The notes: generated by a model not told the origin, from the letters alone. Shown: positions 1-7,503, numbered from the stretch's first letter. The stretch: DNA of 11,595 nucleotides from DTQF01 sp038874185 (GCA_038874185.1 JAVZCX010000024.1:1-11595); one strand, 5' to 3'. A program made the numbers and translations.

Positions 1-570
1 GGAATTGTTTTAGGTGTATTTGTAATGCTTTATGTTCATTTTGAAAGAAAATTTAACATTTGGGTGGTAACCAACAAAAGATTTATTGATGAGAGAGGGA
101 TTGTGGTTTTCTATTCAAAAGAAACGCTTATTGATAAAATCAATAATATCACTTTTTCCAAAGATATTTTGGGTAGAATATTTGGCTATGGTGGAGTGTT
201 CATTCAGTCTGCAGCTGAGCTTGGACTTACAAAAGCAAACTTAATTGCAAAGCCTGAAGTATTGCAGGCAGCAATAATAGAAGCACAAAAACAGTTTACA
301 GTTCAAAATATCATTCCACCTGATACAATGCCATGTCCTATGTGTAAAGAATTAATCAAAAAAGATGCTCTTAAGTGTAGATTTTGCGGAACAGTTTTTG
401 CTGAGATGAAAGTAGAAGTTGTTTCACAGAAAACAACTGATGCAGAGTTTTTTCAAGATATGAACAGTAGGCAGACTGAAAGTGATTCAGAGACAACCAT
501 AAAAGAAAATAACACCAATAATACAAACCAAGAAACTTTTGAAAGGAGAGGCAAAGTATGGAGACCTTAA
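1..570 (+). CDS. Membrane-anchored bacterial PH-domain protein with C-terminal zinc ribbon (5' end missing)
   Basis: The reading frame is open from base 1, so the true start lies upstream; the first ATG inside the window (25) falls within a hydrophobic stretch (GIVLGVFVMLYVHF) that looks like the end of a membrane helix. After it comes a bacterial PH-like (bPH2/YdbS-type) domain, shown by WVVTNKRFIDERGIV and by GRIFGYGGVFIQS, which matches the usual 'G-x-(I/V)-x-GYGxV' strand of this family. Counting from the ATG at 25, a zinc ribbon follows with Cys104, Cys107, Cys118 and Cys121 (CPMC then CRFC). The tail is Thr/Asn/Glu-rich and probably disordered. The last 13 bases overlap the start of traV, so the two are probably translationally coupled in the transfer operon. 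The function is unknown; a membrane-associated accessory role is inference. It is not a standard F tra gene that I recognise. Confidence 0.72.
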   Translation, partial: GIVLGVFVMLYVHFERKFNIWVVTNKRFIDERGIVVFYSKETLIDKINNITFSKDILGRIFGYGGVFIQSAAELGLTKANLIAKPEVLQAAIIEAQKQFTVQNIIPPDTMPCPMCKELIKKDALKCRFCGTVFAEMKVEVVSQKTTDAEFFQDMNSRQTESDSETTIKENNTNNTNQETFERRGKVWRP

Positions 571-1016
571 TTAAAAAAGGAACAAAGTTTTTGCTTGCAG
601 CAATTTCAACAATAACCTTTGGTTGTGCATCAGCCATGAATCCTTACAGTGAAAACTTTACATGTCCAATTATGGAAAATGGCAAATGTGTCTCAATTCA
701 GCATGCCTATCAGGAATCAGTAACAGGTAAGCCAATTACTCTTGAGGAACAAAAGCCTAAAAAAGACCAATTATCCGAATACTCTCCTGTAGAGGATACA
801 TACAGGGATGCTTTATTTACAAAATTGTCTCAGTTACTTAAAGAACCCAGAACACCACTTCTTGCACCACCAAAGATTGTAAGGGTGATGATACTTCCTT
901 ATCAGGATACAACAGGTAAAGAGTTTTATTCTGCAAGATATGTTTACACATTGGTAGAAGAGCCTCAGTGGATACTGCAGAATCTCAAGAGTTTGCCAGT
1001 AGAGGAAGAACAGTAA
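558..1016 (+). CDS. traV: TraV, F-type conjugative transfer outer-membrane lipoprotein
   Basis: This 152-residue protein fits TraV, the small lipoprotein that with TraK and TraB forms the outer-membrane core of F-type transfer machines. Residues 1-22 are a short basic and hydrophobic signal, followed by Cys23 as the likely lipidated residue. The lipobox (TFGC) is weak, with Thr rather than Leu/Val/Ile at -3. Two more cysteines (36 and 44) lie just after it, as is typical of TraV. The C-terminal part (ILPYQDTTGKEFYSARYVYTLVEEPQW) matches the conserved TraV end of the type 'aPyxDxxGxxxxxxYVYxxv...W'. The start at 558 has a good Shine-Dalgarno (GGAGAGG) and lies inside the end of the PH-domain gene. 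In F-like operons traC normally follows; here the cargo cassette follows instead. Identification is by motif and context. Confidence 0.85.
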   Translation: METLIKKGTKFLLAAISTITFGCASAMNPYSENFTCPIMENGKCVSIQHAYQESVTGKPITLEEQKPKKDQLSEYSPVEDTYRDALFTKLSQLLKEPRTPLLAPPKIVRVMILPYQDTTGKEFYSARYVYTLVEEPQWILQNLKSLPVEEEQ

Positions 1017-1090
1017 GGTCTGTCAGGGAAGCAAAAATAAAATGAGGAAAGTGACCTATTCCATCTGCATAACCCCTTCTGTTACCATGC

Positions 1091-1113
1091 AACATTACGA
1101 CAATGTTACGACA
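1091..1113. promoter_or_regulatory. Candidate operator: inverted plus direct repeat upstream of the cargo
   Basis: AACATT-ACGAC-AATGTT (1091-1107) is a perfect 6-bp inverted repeat with a 5-base centre. TTACGACA also occurs twice in the same orientation, at 1095-1102 and 1106-1113, 11 bp apart, close to one helical turn. It lies just upstream of the AT-rich promoter candidate and the gene for an XRE-type HTH protein, where an autoregulatory operator would be expected. The repeats are seen directly; protein binding is inference. Confidence 0.4.
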
Positions 1114-1137
1114 AGAAAGTTTTTGTATTATATATAG
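1106..1137 (+). promoter_or_regulatory. Candidate promoter for the cargo cassette
   Basis: A TTACGA element (1106-1111) lies 16 bases before TTATAT (1128-1133), inside the AT run ending TATATATAG (1129-1137). This is a plausible but weak sigma-70-like pair, 15-25 bases ahead of the ribosome binding site GAGGTG (1141-1146) of the first HTH gene. The -35 part overlaps the repeated TTACGACA motif, so a bound repressor would block it. Alternative -10 registers exist in this AT-rich stretch. Confidence 0.35.
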
Positions 1138-1151
1138 TAAGAGGTGACGAA

Positions 1152-2173
1152 ATGGATTTTGCTAAGAGGCTTAAAACTGTGAGAAAGATTTTAGGAATCA
1201 AGCAAGATGAACTTGCTCAGCTATCCAATATTAGTCGTTCTTATTTAGCAAATGTTGAGGCAAAAAAACTAAATCTTTTCCTTATGAGATTATTGTTTTT
1301 TTACAGAAGCGTTTTGGGATTAATCCTGACTATTTTCTTGAAAGTAACTGTTTTCAAATTTTCGCTGATTCCGAAAAAGCTGTTCAGTTTCTGCGAGCAA
1401 AAAATATCTATAATATTGCTGAAGTTTACTATATTCTTTCACAAATACAAAACTTATACTCAGTCTTTGATGATTTTTTCATATCAAAAAACATTGGTAT
1501 TCATGTTTTAGAAGTTTTATTTAAATTTTCCCTAGTGGAAGAAAATGAATTAGAAAAATACATAAAAGCAATAGAAAACGAAGGCATGGCTTGGGGTAGG
1601 CTGATGAATGAGATGCTTGCGGCGTTGACTAATCACATTATTGATAGAGATTTTAACATAACTAAGGATTTACATGAAGAGTTGCAAAAACTAATCTATG
1701 ATTGGGGTATATATGTTTTTGTAGCATCTGCCATGCATGAAAAACACAAACTTATTCCTCTTGAAAGTGTTTATATTGATTTTAGTTCTCTTACAAAGAG
1801 AAAAGAGTTTGATGAAAAACAGATTCCAAAAATGGTAGTAGAAAATAAAAAAATCAAACTATTCAATTTTTATGGTTATTTTGTATTTGATTTTACAGGA
1901 AAGGGACTTATTGAGTTTAAAAAAGAACATTTATTTGGCTTTATTACTGCAATTTTGAATGTTAAGAACGATGAGAAAAGGAGAGTGCTTGATTATGAGG
2001 TTTTTTATGCTGAGGTTAAAAAACTTGCTAATATTAAGCAAAAAAATATTGTACTTTCTTTTTCTCTTGATGAATTCTACCTGGTTAAAGAATGCTTTAA
2101 GAGAATCCAGGAAAACAAAAAACTCTGGCAGTGGTTACAGAGTTGTTATGTTGAAAAATTTGGATTCATTTAG
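1152..2173 (+). pseudogene. XRE-family HTH protein with shared C-terminal domain, split by a frameshift
   Basis: The ATG at 1152 has a strong ribosome binding site (GAGGTG, 5-base gap) and opens an XRE/Cro-type HTH (residues 1-38). That part is identical at 19 of 38 positions to the start of the downstream HTH gene. After the A7 run at 1262-1268 the frame is lost: the 1152 frame continues as unlikely hydrophobic sequence to 1511. The frame one base back instead continues the HTH fold (YEIIVFLQKRFGINPDYFLES) without a stop to 2173. The apparent GTG-start ORF at 1535 is only the 3' part of this frame. A -1 shift would give about 340 residues. The C-terminal 200 residues align with those of the 6001-7449 protein (WGxYV, an IP-M-E segment, and YVEKFGFI against YVEEYGFV). 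Three readings are possible: a true pseudogene, programmed or phase-variable slippage, or a sequencing error. The family function is not recognised beyond DNA binding; a regulator of the following helicase gene is inferred. Confidence 0.75.
1262..1268 (+). other. A7 run at the frameshift point (A AAA AAA slippery heptamer)
   Basis: In the 1152 frame the codons read GCA AAA AAA CTA, which places the seven A bases as a perfect A_AAA_AAA heptamer for -1 ribosomal slippage. The same run could allow transcriptional slippage adding one A. Continuing one base back from here (ACT at 1268) enters the long open frame of the remainder of the protein. Aligned to the paralogue, loss of two A bases would restore the family spacing exactly, while a gain of one A adds one residue. 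I see no obvious upstream Shine-Dalgarno stimulator. Short A runs are common in this AT-rich DNA. Confidence 0.5.
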
Positions 2174-2221
2174 AATGCTCAAAATCGCTCACTTACAGTA
2201 ATAGCAGATTTGGAAGAAATA

Positions 2222-5200
2222 ATGGATTATTCAAGTTTAATTGATTCGTGGAAATATTATTTAGAGCTTGAAGAAGTTTTTAATTTAGAAATAAAAGTTG
2301 ATAGTGTTAAGAATTATCAATTATATTGTCTAGACAAAACAGGTTCTATTGTTATTCCTGAGGGAAACAGATTAAAAATAAGTTTTCATGATAGAGAATT
2401 AATTGACTATTTAGCAGAACAAAGAAATAACGACGAACAGCATAAAAATTTTTATTTGCTTTTCCCTCTTATTGAAAAGCGAACTTCTAAAGAGACAAAG
2501 TTTTATCCTCTTTTTGTTTTTCCTTTCTCAGAAAAGATAGTTGATATTTTAATGTGTAAAGTAGAATACAATATTGGAAAAGATTCTGAACAGCTTGATT
2601 CAGGCGAAGATAAAATTTCTGCAATTTCTAATGAAGACACTGAAATTAAGTGGTATGTAAAAGAATTTAATTTAGAGGATTATGTTGATTATATACCATG
2701 CCGTCCTGTTTTTAGAAACATATTAAATTTTGACGAGGAAGAATTTGATATTATATTCTCTGGAAAATCTTTTGTTACTGCCTTAAGAGAGATTCTTGAT
2801 CTGGATGATGAAACAACTTTTGAGGATATTTATAAGAAACTGAAAATTTGGTGTGAAAATAGACTGGAAATTTTCCAGAAAAGAGGAGTAAAGGTTTCCT
2901 TTTTTGATTTTCTAATTCTTGATGAAAATTTCAATCTTATACAGAATGAAAAAATTAAGAAACAATTAAGTATTCTTCAATCATCAGAATTTGATCCTAT
3001 TTGTGATAAAGACTCCCCAGCCTATGAATACCTTTATGGTGAACAAAAAGTGAGTTTTGATGAATACAATATACCTTCTGAGGAAGTATGGTCGGGAACT
3101 TTTCATAAATATTCGTTAAGCCCTGGTCAGGCTCTATTATTGCAAAAGTATGCTACAGGAGAGAAACTAATTGCAGCCCAGGGGCCGCCAGGGACTGGTA
3201 AAACAACTGTTTTAATGGCTTTAATAGCTCATACTCTTACTCAGAGAGCTTTGTCTATTGCAAAATATGGAGTTGATTATTCTTCAATAATTCTTATTTC
3301 TTCAACTGCAAATAAAGCTGTTACTAATACTGCACGGGAGTTTAAAAGGGAAGAAAATTTTAAAGGATTTGAGATTTATGAAAATGGTGGATTTTATTTT
3401 AGTTATGTTGGAGGGCAAAAATCTGAAGATTTTTCAATATCTATAGCAAGATTTGAAAGATTAAAAAAACATCTGGAGGATGTAAATCTTGAAGAAGCTC
3501 AACTTAAATTTCAAGAAGTTAAAAAAAGATTGTTGTCTTTTTATGACAGACTTCAGGGTCGTCTTCAAAGAGTAAAAAATTTAAAAGAAAAGTATCAAAA
3601 TTTAAAGCTTTCTCTTACTGAAATAGATAATCTTTATCCTGATTTAGACAATAAAATTAATAATTTAACTATTGAAATTCAAAAAATTAAGGAAATACTC
3701 TGGAAAGATTTCAGTTATTCTGTCCCAGAAAATGTATTGCTAGTAAAAGATTTATGTAATAACCATAAAAATTGGTTAGAAAAATTTAGAAAAAGTTCGG
3801 TTTCTAATTTAGACTTTGATGATTTTTTAGATATAGTAAATTCATCTCTAGAAAAAGATGTTATAAACTTACAAGTTTACTTTAAAAATAGAACTGTATT
3901 AGATAAAATCATCAACATATTTACCAAAAAGGAAGAAAAAATGCTTGGTTCTTTTCTGGCGGCAAATAGTAAGTTTTTTGAAAAATTTCAGATTACGTAC
4001 AGTTTAAAAAAGGAAGAAATTATTAATAGTTTAGATATAGCTTACCAAAAAATAAAAGAAACTAAAGAATTGGTTAATCAAGTTGTAGATGAAAAACTGA
4101 TTAGATACCCGGAAATATATGATAAGTTAATTGATTTTCTTAATCTAAATGATGAGCTTAGTAAATTAAACACAATAAAACAGGAAAGAGACAACTTATT
4201 AGAGAAACTTGAAAAATTAAAACTTGATCCAATGTTTAAATATGCAACAATGCAGGATGGTGTATTTGAGCTTTGGAGAAAAACTTATTATTTAAGAACA
4301 AGGGCTATGTTTTTGTTGTCCATGAAATTTTTACAATACTATGCATATATTAATAGTAATGAAGTTATTAGATGTCTTGAACTTTTCATTCAGCTTTTTT
4401 CACAGGATTCATATCGGGCGAGAAATGAAATTGTAAGTATTGGGATTGAAAAATTTTATCGGTTAATTTCTCTTGTTTGTCCTATATTTTTATCCAGTTT
4501 AAATTCTTCTCCATTTTTATTTGATAAGTTTATTTATCAAGGCAATGGTTATACAGGGAAACAACAGGAATTTTTACAAAAGAAATTTAAACCCATTTAT
4601 TTGTTGTTTATAGATGAAGCAGGCATGGCAACTCCACATTTATCGTATCCTGCAATTTACTGGTCAAACTTTGTGGTTTGTGTGGGAGACCCGTTACAGT
4701 TAGAACCTGTAGTGCCTCTTGATAGATATACTCTTGAGTGTTTTCATGAAAAGTTTTATGGGACTGATTATAAAAGTTTAAATAGATATTCTCCTGCTTT
4801 AATTTCTGTTTATCATAGAACTGCAAGATGTGAGACTGGGAATCCAGAGCCTTCTAATATCGGTCAGGCTGTTTTTCTTGATTATCATAGAAGATGTCAA
4901 CCCTCTATTGCCAATTTATTCTGTAAGATTGCAGGTTATAAAAAATTATATGTTGCTACACCACTTTTAGAAGGAGAGGATAAAAAGAAAATTGATGAAA
5001 TGGGAGGGAAAAATCTCATATTCTATGATGTAGAAGGATTACCTGGCCCTTACAAAAATACCAATTTAGGAGAAGCTTTTGCAGTAAAAGCAATCTGTAA
5101 AAAACTGGAAAGGGTTGGGTATAATCTAAGTGAAGAAGTAGGTATAATAACCCCCTATGTAAATCAGGAATTTCTTTTACAAAAGGAGTTAAAGGATTTA

Positions 5201-5992
5201 ATACCTTCCAGCCATATTGGAACAATCCATAAGTTTCAAGGATCAGAGCTTTCGGTGATAATTATGTCTTCAGTTGTGTTTAGAGATACTGATTCAGTGA
5301 GTTTTATTGATGGAGCACCCAATCTATTAAATGTAGCAGTTTCACGGGCAAAAAATCTATTTATCCTTGTAGGTTCATATAAAAAATTAATGTCAACCAC
5401 CAGGTATTTTTCTAAAGCTATAGAGTTTATTAAAAATCATGGAATATTTATTGATTGTGTAGAGTTTGATGAAACTTCAGACAGATTAAATAAAAAAAGA
5501 GAAATTGTTAATTTTATTCAAAAGTCAGACGGTTCGGTTTTAGCTCTTCATGATGCGTTTTCTCATATTGAATACTTTAAATCTATTCCTAAAAAAGCAA
5601 AAAACAAGGTAATGATAGTTTCTCCGTGGATAAAAGTAGATAATTTAAAAAGTTTTTCTTTCTCTATACTAAAGAATTTAGCAGATAAGAACATAAAAGT
5701 TAATATTATATACGGCTATTCAGTAGATGACACATTAGACCCAGAAGCAGAAAAAATGTTACGAAGTCTAAACACAGTAGTTTTGAAAAAAATGCCTACG
5801 CTTACTCATTCCAAAATTATTGTTATAGATGATTCAGAGCTTGTTGTAAGTAGTTTAAATTGGCTTTCAAATGCTTATTATAAATATTTATCTGCTTCTA
5901 ATGAAGCAAAAGCGTTTATTAGAAACGAAGTGGGACTAATCACTAATAACCAAGTAGTAATTAATAAAATTTTAAAAGTTTATAATTTTTAA
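2222..5992 (+). CDS. SF1 (Upf1/DNA2-like) helicase fused to a PLD-type HKD nuclease; Mokosh type II-like
   Basis: From ATG 2222 (Shine-Dalgarno GGAAG, 5-base gap) the protein is 1256 residues; a TTG at 2210 would add four. Residues 1-300 are an N-terminal domain I do not recognise. Helicase motifs follow in SF1B order: Walker A GPPGTGKTT (321-329), Ia LISSTANKAV, motif II DEAG (798-801), III GDPLQLEP (822-829), a later ITPY motif, V TIHKFQGSE (1001-1009) and VI NVAVSRAKN (1037-1045, arginine finger Arg1042). About 410-670 is a charged, coiled-coil-like insert between Ia and II, as in COG1112 proteins. The C-terminus has VMIVSPWIK and one HKD motif, His1196-x-Lys1198-x4-Asp1203, followed by SSLN, a PLD-superfamily nuclease that usually dimerises to form the active site. 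All key residues are intact. Helicase plus PLD in one chain is the composition I recall for Mokosh type II anti-phage proteins. Nucleic-acid unwinding and cleavage is inferred, and whether the target is RNA or DNA is not visible. Confidence 0.88.
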   Translation: MDYSSLIDSWKYYLELEEVFNLEIKVDSVKNYQLYCLDKTGSIVIPEGNRLKISFHDRELIDYLAEQRNNDEQHKNFYLLFPLIEKRTSKETKFYPLFVFPFSEKIVDILMCKVEYNIGKDSEQLDSGEDKISAISNEDTEIKWYVKEFNLEDYVDYIPCRPVFRNILNFDEEEFDIIFSGKSFVTALREILDLDDETTFEDIYKKLKIWCENRLEIFQKRGVKVSFFDFLILDENFNLIQNEKIKKQLSILQSSEFDPICDKDSPAYEYLYGEQKVSFDEYNIPSEEVWSGTFHKYSLSPGQALLLQKYATGEKLIAAQGPPGTGKTTVLMALIAHTLTQRALSIAKYGVDYSSIILISSTANKAVTNTAREFKREENFKGFEIYENGGFYFSYVGGQKSEDFSISIARFERLKKHLEDVNLEEAQLKFQEVKKRLLSFYDRLQGRLQRVKNLKEKYQNLKLSLTEIDNLYPDLDNKINNLTIEIQKIKEILWKDFSYSVPENVLLVKDLCNNHKNWLEKFRKSSVSNLDFDDFLDIVNSSLEKDVINLQVYFKNRTVLDKIINIFTKKEEKMLGSFLAANSKFFEKFQITYSLKKEEIINSLDIAYQKIKETKELVNQVVDEKLIRYPEIYDKLIDFLNLNDELSKLNTIKQERDNLLEKLEKLKLDPMFKYATMQDGVFELWRKTYYLRTRAMFLLSMKFLQYYAYINSNEVIRCLELFIQLFSQDSYRARNEIVSIGIEKFYRLISLVCPIFLSSLNSSPFLFDKFIYQGNGYTGKQQEFLQKKFKPIYLLFIDEAGMATPHLSYPAIYWSNFVVCVGDPLQLEPVVPLDRYTLECFHEKFYGTDYKSLNRYSPALISVYHRTARCETGNPEPSNIGQAVFLDYHRRCQPSIANLFCKIAGYKKLYVATPLLEGEDKKKIDEMGGKNLIFYDVEGLPGPYKNTNLGEAFAVKAICKKLERVGYNLSEEVGIITPYVNQEFLLQKELKDLIPSSHIGTIHKFQGSELSVIIMSSVVFRDTDSVSFIDGAPNLLNVAVSRAKNLFILVGSYKKLMSTTRYFSKAIEFIKNHGIFIDCVEFDETSDRLNKKREIVNFIQKSDGSVLALHDAFSHIEYFKSIPKKAKNKVMIVSPWIKVDNLKSFSFSILKNLADKNIKVNIIYGYSVDDTLDPEAEKMLRSLNTVVLKKMPTLTHSKIIVIDDSELVVSSLNWLSNAYYKYLSASNEAKAFIRNEVGLITNNQVVINKILKVYNF

Positions 5993-6000
5993 GATAAATA

Positions 6001-6660
6001 ATGGTTATAGCGGAAAGACTGAAAGAACTTAGAAATATTTTGGGTTGGTCGCAAGAAAAGTTAGCTGGCGTTTTGAAGGTTAATAGAAGTTTTTTGGCTT
6101 TAGTTGAATCCAAAATTAGAAAACCATCTGAGCAAACATTGATAGTGCTTGAAGAAAAGGTTGGCGTATCAAAAGAATGGTTAAAGGGTGGAAAAGAGCT
6201 TATTTTCAAAGACTATCGTAAGGGTTTGAGTTATATTAAAGACAAAATGGATTGCAAAAAAGCACTCTCTAAATATGAAATTGAGTTCGTTTTAAATCTC
6301 ATTCAATTATCTTGGTCTGTTAATAATTTTTTATCCAAAAACTCTGGAGGAATAAGTGATATGAATATAGGAATGAGGCTTAGAGAAGTCAGAAGACTTT
6401 TGAATATGTCTCAGGCTAGATTTGCTTTTTTACTGGGGCTTTCTCAAAGTTTCCTGAGCAATTTAGAGACTTCATACCGAAAGCCAGACGAACAGACTCT
6501 GAAGTTACTTGAGAAAGAAACCGGTATATCAAAAATCTGGCTTGAAACCGGGCGAGGGCTTATTTTTTCTGATTACAGAAAAGGACTATCAAAAATTAGA
6601 GAAAAAATTGATTTGAATGAAACACTTTCTAAATACGAAATCGAATTTATTTTGAATCTT
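6001..6660 (+). repeat. Tandem duplication of the HTH-arm unit (codons 1-100 and 121-220)
   Basis: The unit at 6001-6300 is repeated at 6361-6660 with a constant 120-codon offset and no gaps. The protein copies share 54 of 100 residues, highest in KPxEQTL, DYRKGLS and KYEIEF. Third codon positions have diverged widely (for example the KYEIEF codons differ between copies), so this is an old duplication, not a recent or assembly-made one. The frameshifted paralogue at 1152 has only one copy. Confidence 0.8.
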
Positions 6661-7449
6661 ATATTCAGGTCTGTTGAATGTCCTTTATCTGTAAATCCAA
6701 TTTTTGTCAGGAATTTAATTGCTATATTTGAATATATATACAGAAACTGCAAAATCAAGAATATAAACACTCTTGGTGGGGATAAAAAATTCGTTGAATT
6801 AATAAACAATTCAAACATGCCTGAAACTATCAAAAAATCTGGAATGTATATAGTAGGCCAACTGGTTAACTTATTTAGAGATGGTGATTTTGAAATGTCT
6901 GATAAAGATTGTGAAATTATTACTTCTCTTTTACTGCCATGGGGGTATTATGTGGGGCTTTCTTGCCTGAACAAAGAAAGAAAAATTAGCAGTATCTGGT
7001 TTCCTGACTTAAATTTTCTTACTGAAGAAATTCAACTGGAGAATTCAGATATTCCTGCTATGATCAGGGAAAAAAATTATGATTTCCACATCATTGCAGG
7101 TCAGGATGAAAGTTACTCAGACAGAGGGTGTATTATAGATTTCAAACAAAAGCAAATTCACATACAAATGACACTTTTTGATCTGGTTGAGTTTTTCCTG
7201 TTAATCAAAACAATTCCTGAAACAAAGGAGTCTATGGAATATCAGGTTGGTGATTTTATCATAAACTTATCTTCTGACACCATTTTTCCATATTTATTGA
7301 GAAAAGAATGTCATAATTTTGTTGTTTCAATTTATTTCACAGAAGAGGACTTCGGAATACTAAAAAAGATAGTTCAACATATTGAGAAGTATGAAAAATT
7401 TATCAGGTTTGCTTTTAAACGATATGTTGAAGAGTATGGTTTTGTATAA
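6001..7449 (+). CDS. Tandem-HTH (XRE-type) protein with the shared C-terminal domain
   Basis: This 482-residue protein starts 8 bases after the helicase stop, with no clear Shine-Dalgarno, so it probably depends on coupling to the helicase gene. Residues 1-100 and 121-220 are an ungapped tandem repeat, 54 of 100 positions identical by my count. Each copy has an XRE/Cro HTH (about 5-60) followed by a conserved arm (LIFxDYRKGLS and LSKYEIEF). Residues from about 285 to 482 form a second domain, homologous to the C-terminal part of the frameshifted 1152-2173 gene; shared landmarks are WGYYVGLS, SDIPAM, the FTEEDF segment and the YVEEYGFV end. I do not recognise that domain. A good internal ribosome site (GGAGG, 6346-6350) precedes Met121, so a one-HTH form of 362 residues may also be made. 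The likely role is DNA-binding control of the cassette or a partner of the helicase; both are inference. Confidence 0.82.
   Translation: MVIAERLKELRNILGWSQEKLAGVLKVNRSFLALVESKIRKPSEQTLIVLEEKVGVSKEWLKGGKELIFKDYRKGLSYIKDKMDCKKALSKYEIEFVLNLIQLSWSVNNFLSKNSGGISDMNIGMRLREVRRLLNMSQARFAFLLGLSQSFLSNLETSYRKPDEQTLKLLEKETGISKIWLETGRGLIFSDYRKGLSKIREKIDLNETLSKYEIEFILNLIFRSVECPLSVNPIFVRNLIAIFEYIYRNCKIKNINTLGGDKKFVELINNSNMPETIKKSGMYIVGQLVNLFRDGDFEMSDKDCEIITSLLLPWGYYVGLSCLNKERKISSIWFPDLNFLTEEIQLENSDIPAMIREKNYDFHIIAGQDESYSDRGCIIDFKQKQIHIQMTLFDLVEFFLLIKTIPETKESMEYQVGDFIINLSSDTIFPYLLRKECHNFVVSIYFTEEDFGILKKIVQHIEKYEKFIRFAFKRYVEEYGFV
6346..6363 (+). promoter_or_regulatory. Internal ribosome binding site and start at the second HTH copy
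   Basis: GGAGG (6346-6350) precedes an in-frame ATG at 6361 by 10 bases. It is a much better ribosome site than the one at 6001 (AAGATAAATA). Translation from here would give a 362-residue protein with one HTH, close to the 340 residues expected from the repaired 1152 gene. The sequence is clear; use of the site is inference, and the 10-base gap is slightly long. Confidence 0.45.
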
Positions 7450-7475
7450 TTTTTCTGTCAGAAAAATTCTTTTTT
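7448..7475 (+). terminator. Terminator-like hairpin after the cargo cassette
   Basis: AATTTTTCTG (7448-7457) pairs perfectly with CAGAAAAATT (7459-7468) around one base, so the real loop is likely TGTCA or similar. A CTTTTTT tract (7469-7475) follows. It begins inside the stop codon of the tandem-HTH gene. The stem is AT-rich, so strength is uncertain, but position, perfect pairing and U tract fit a Rho-independent terminator closing the cassette ahead of traH. Confidence 0.6.
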
Positions 7476-7503
7476 CATATAGTTTTATATTCTCCTTCAA
7501 AAG

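Noticed and set aside
1042..1137. A 31-codon ORF (MRKVTYSICITPS...) between traV and the first HTH gene
   Set aside because: It has no well-placed ribosome site, no recognisable motif, and it ends inside the promoter-like AT run; most likely chance.
1269..1511. Continuation of the 1152 frame as a hydrophobic C-terminal tail (possible membrane protein)
   Set aside because: The Phe/Leu/Ile-rich sequence is the out-of-frame reading of the HTH family protein, whose real continuation is in the neighbouring frame.
1535..2173. A separate 212-residue gene with GTG start
   Set aside because: The frame is open well upstream of the GTG and continues the HTH fold; no ribosome site lies in front of it. 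It is the 3' part of the frameshifted gene.
1959..2201. 80-residue + strand ORF overlapping the end of the first HTH gene
   Set aside because: It lies fully on the coding frame of the conserved C-terminal domain and has Leu/Lys-rich shadow composition.
2210..2221. TTG start for the helicase, four codons upstream
   Set aside because: The ATG at 2222 has GGAAG at a normal distance; the TTG has none.
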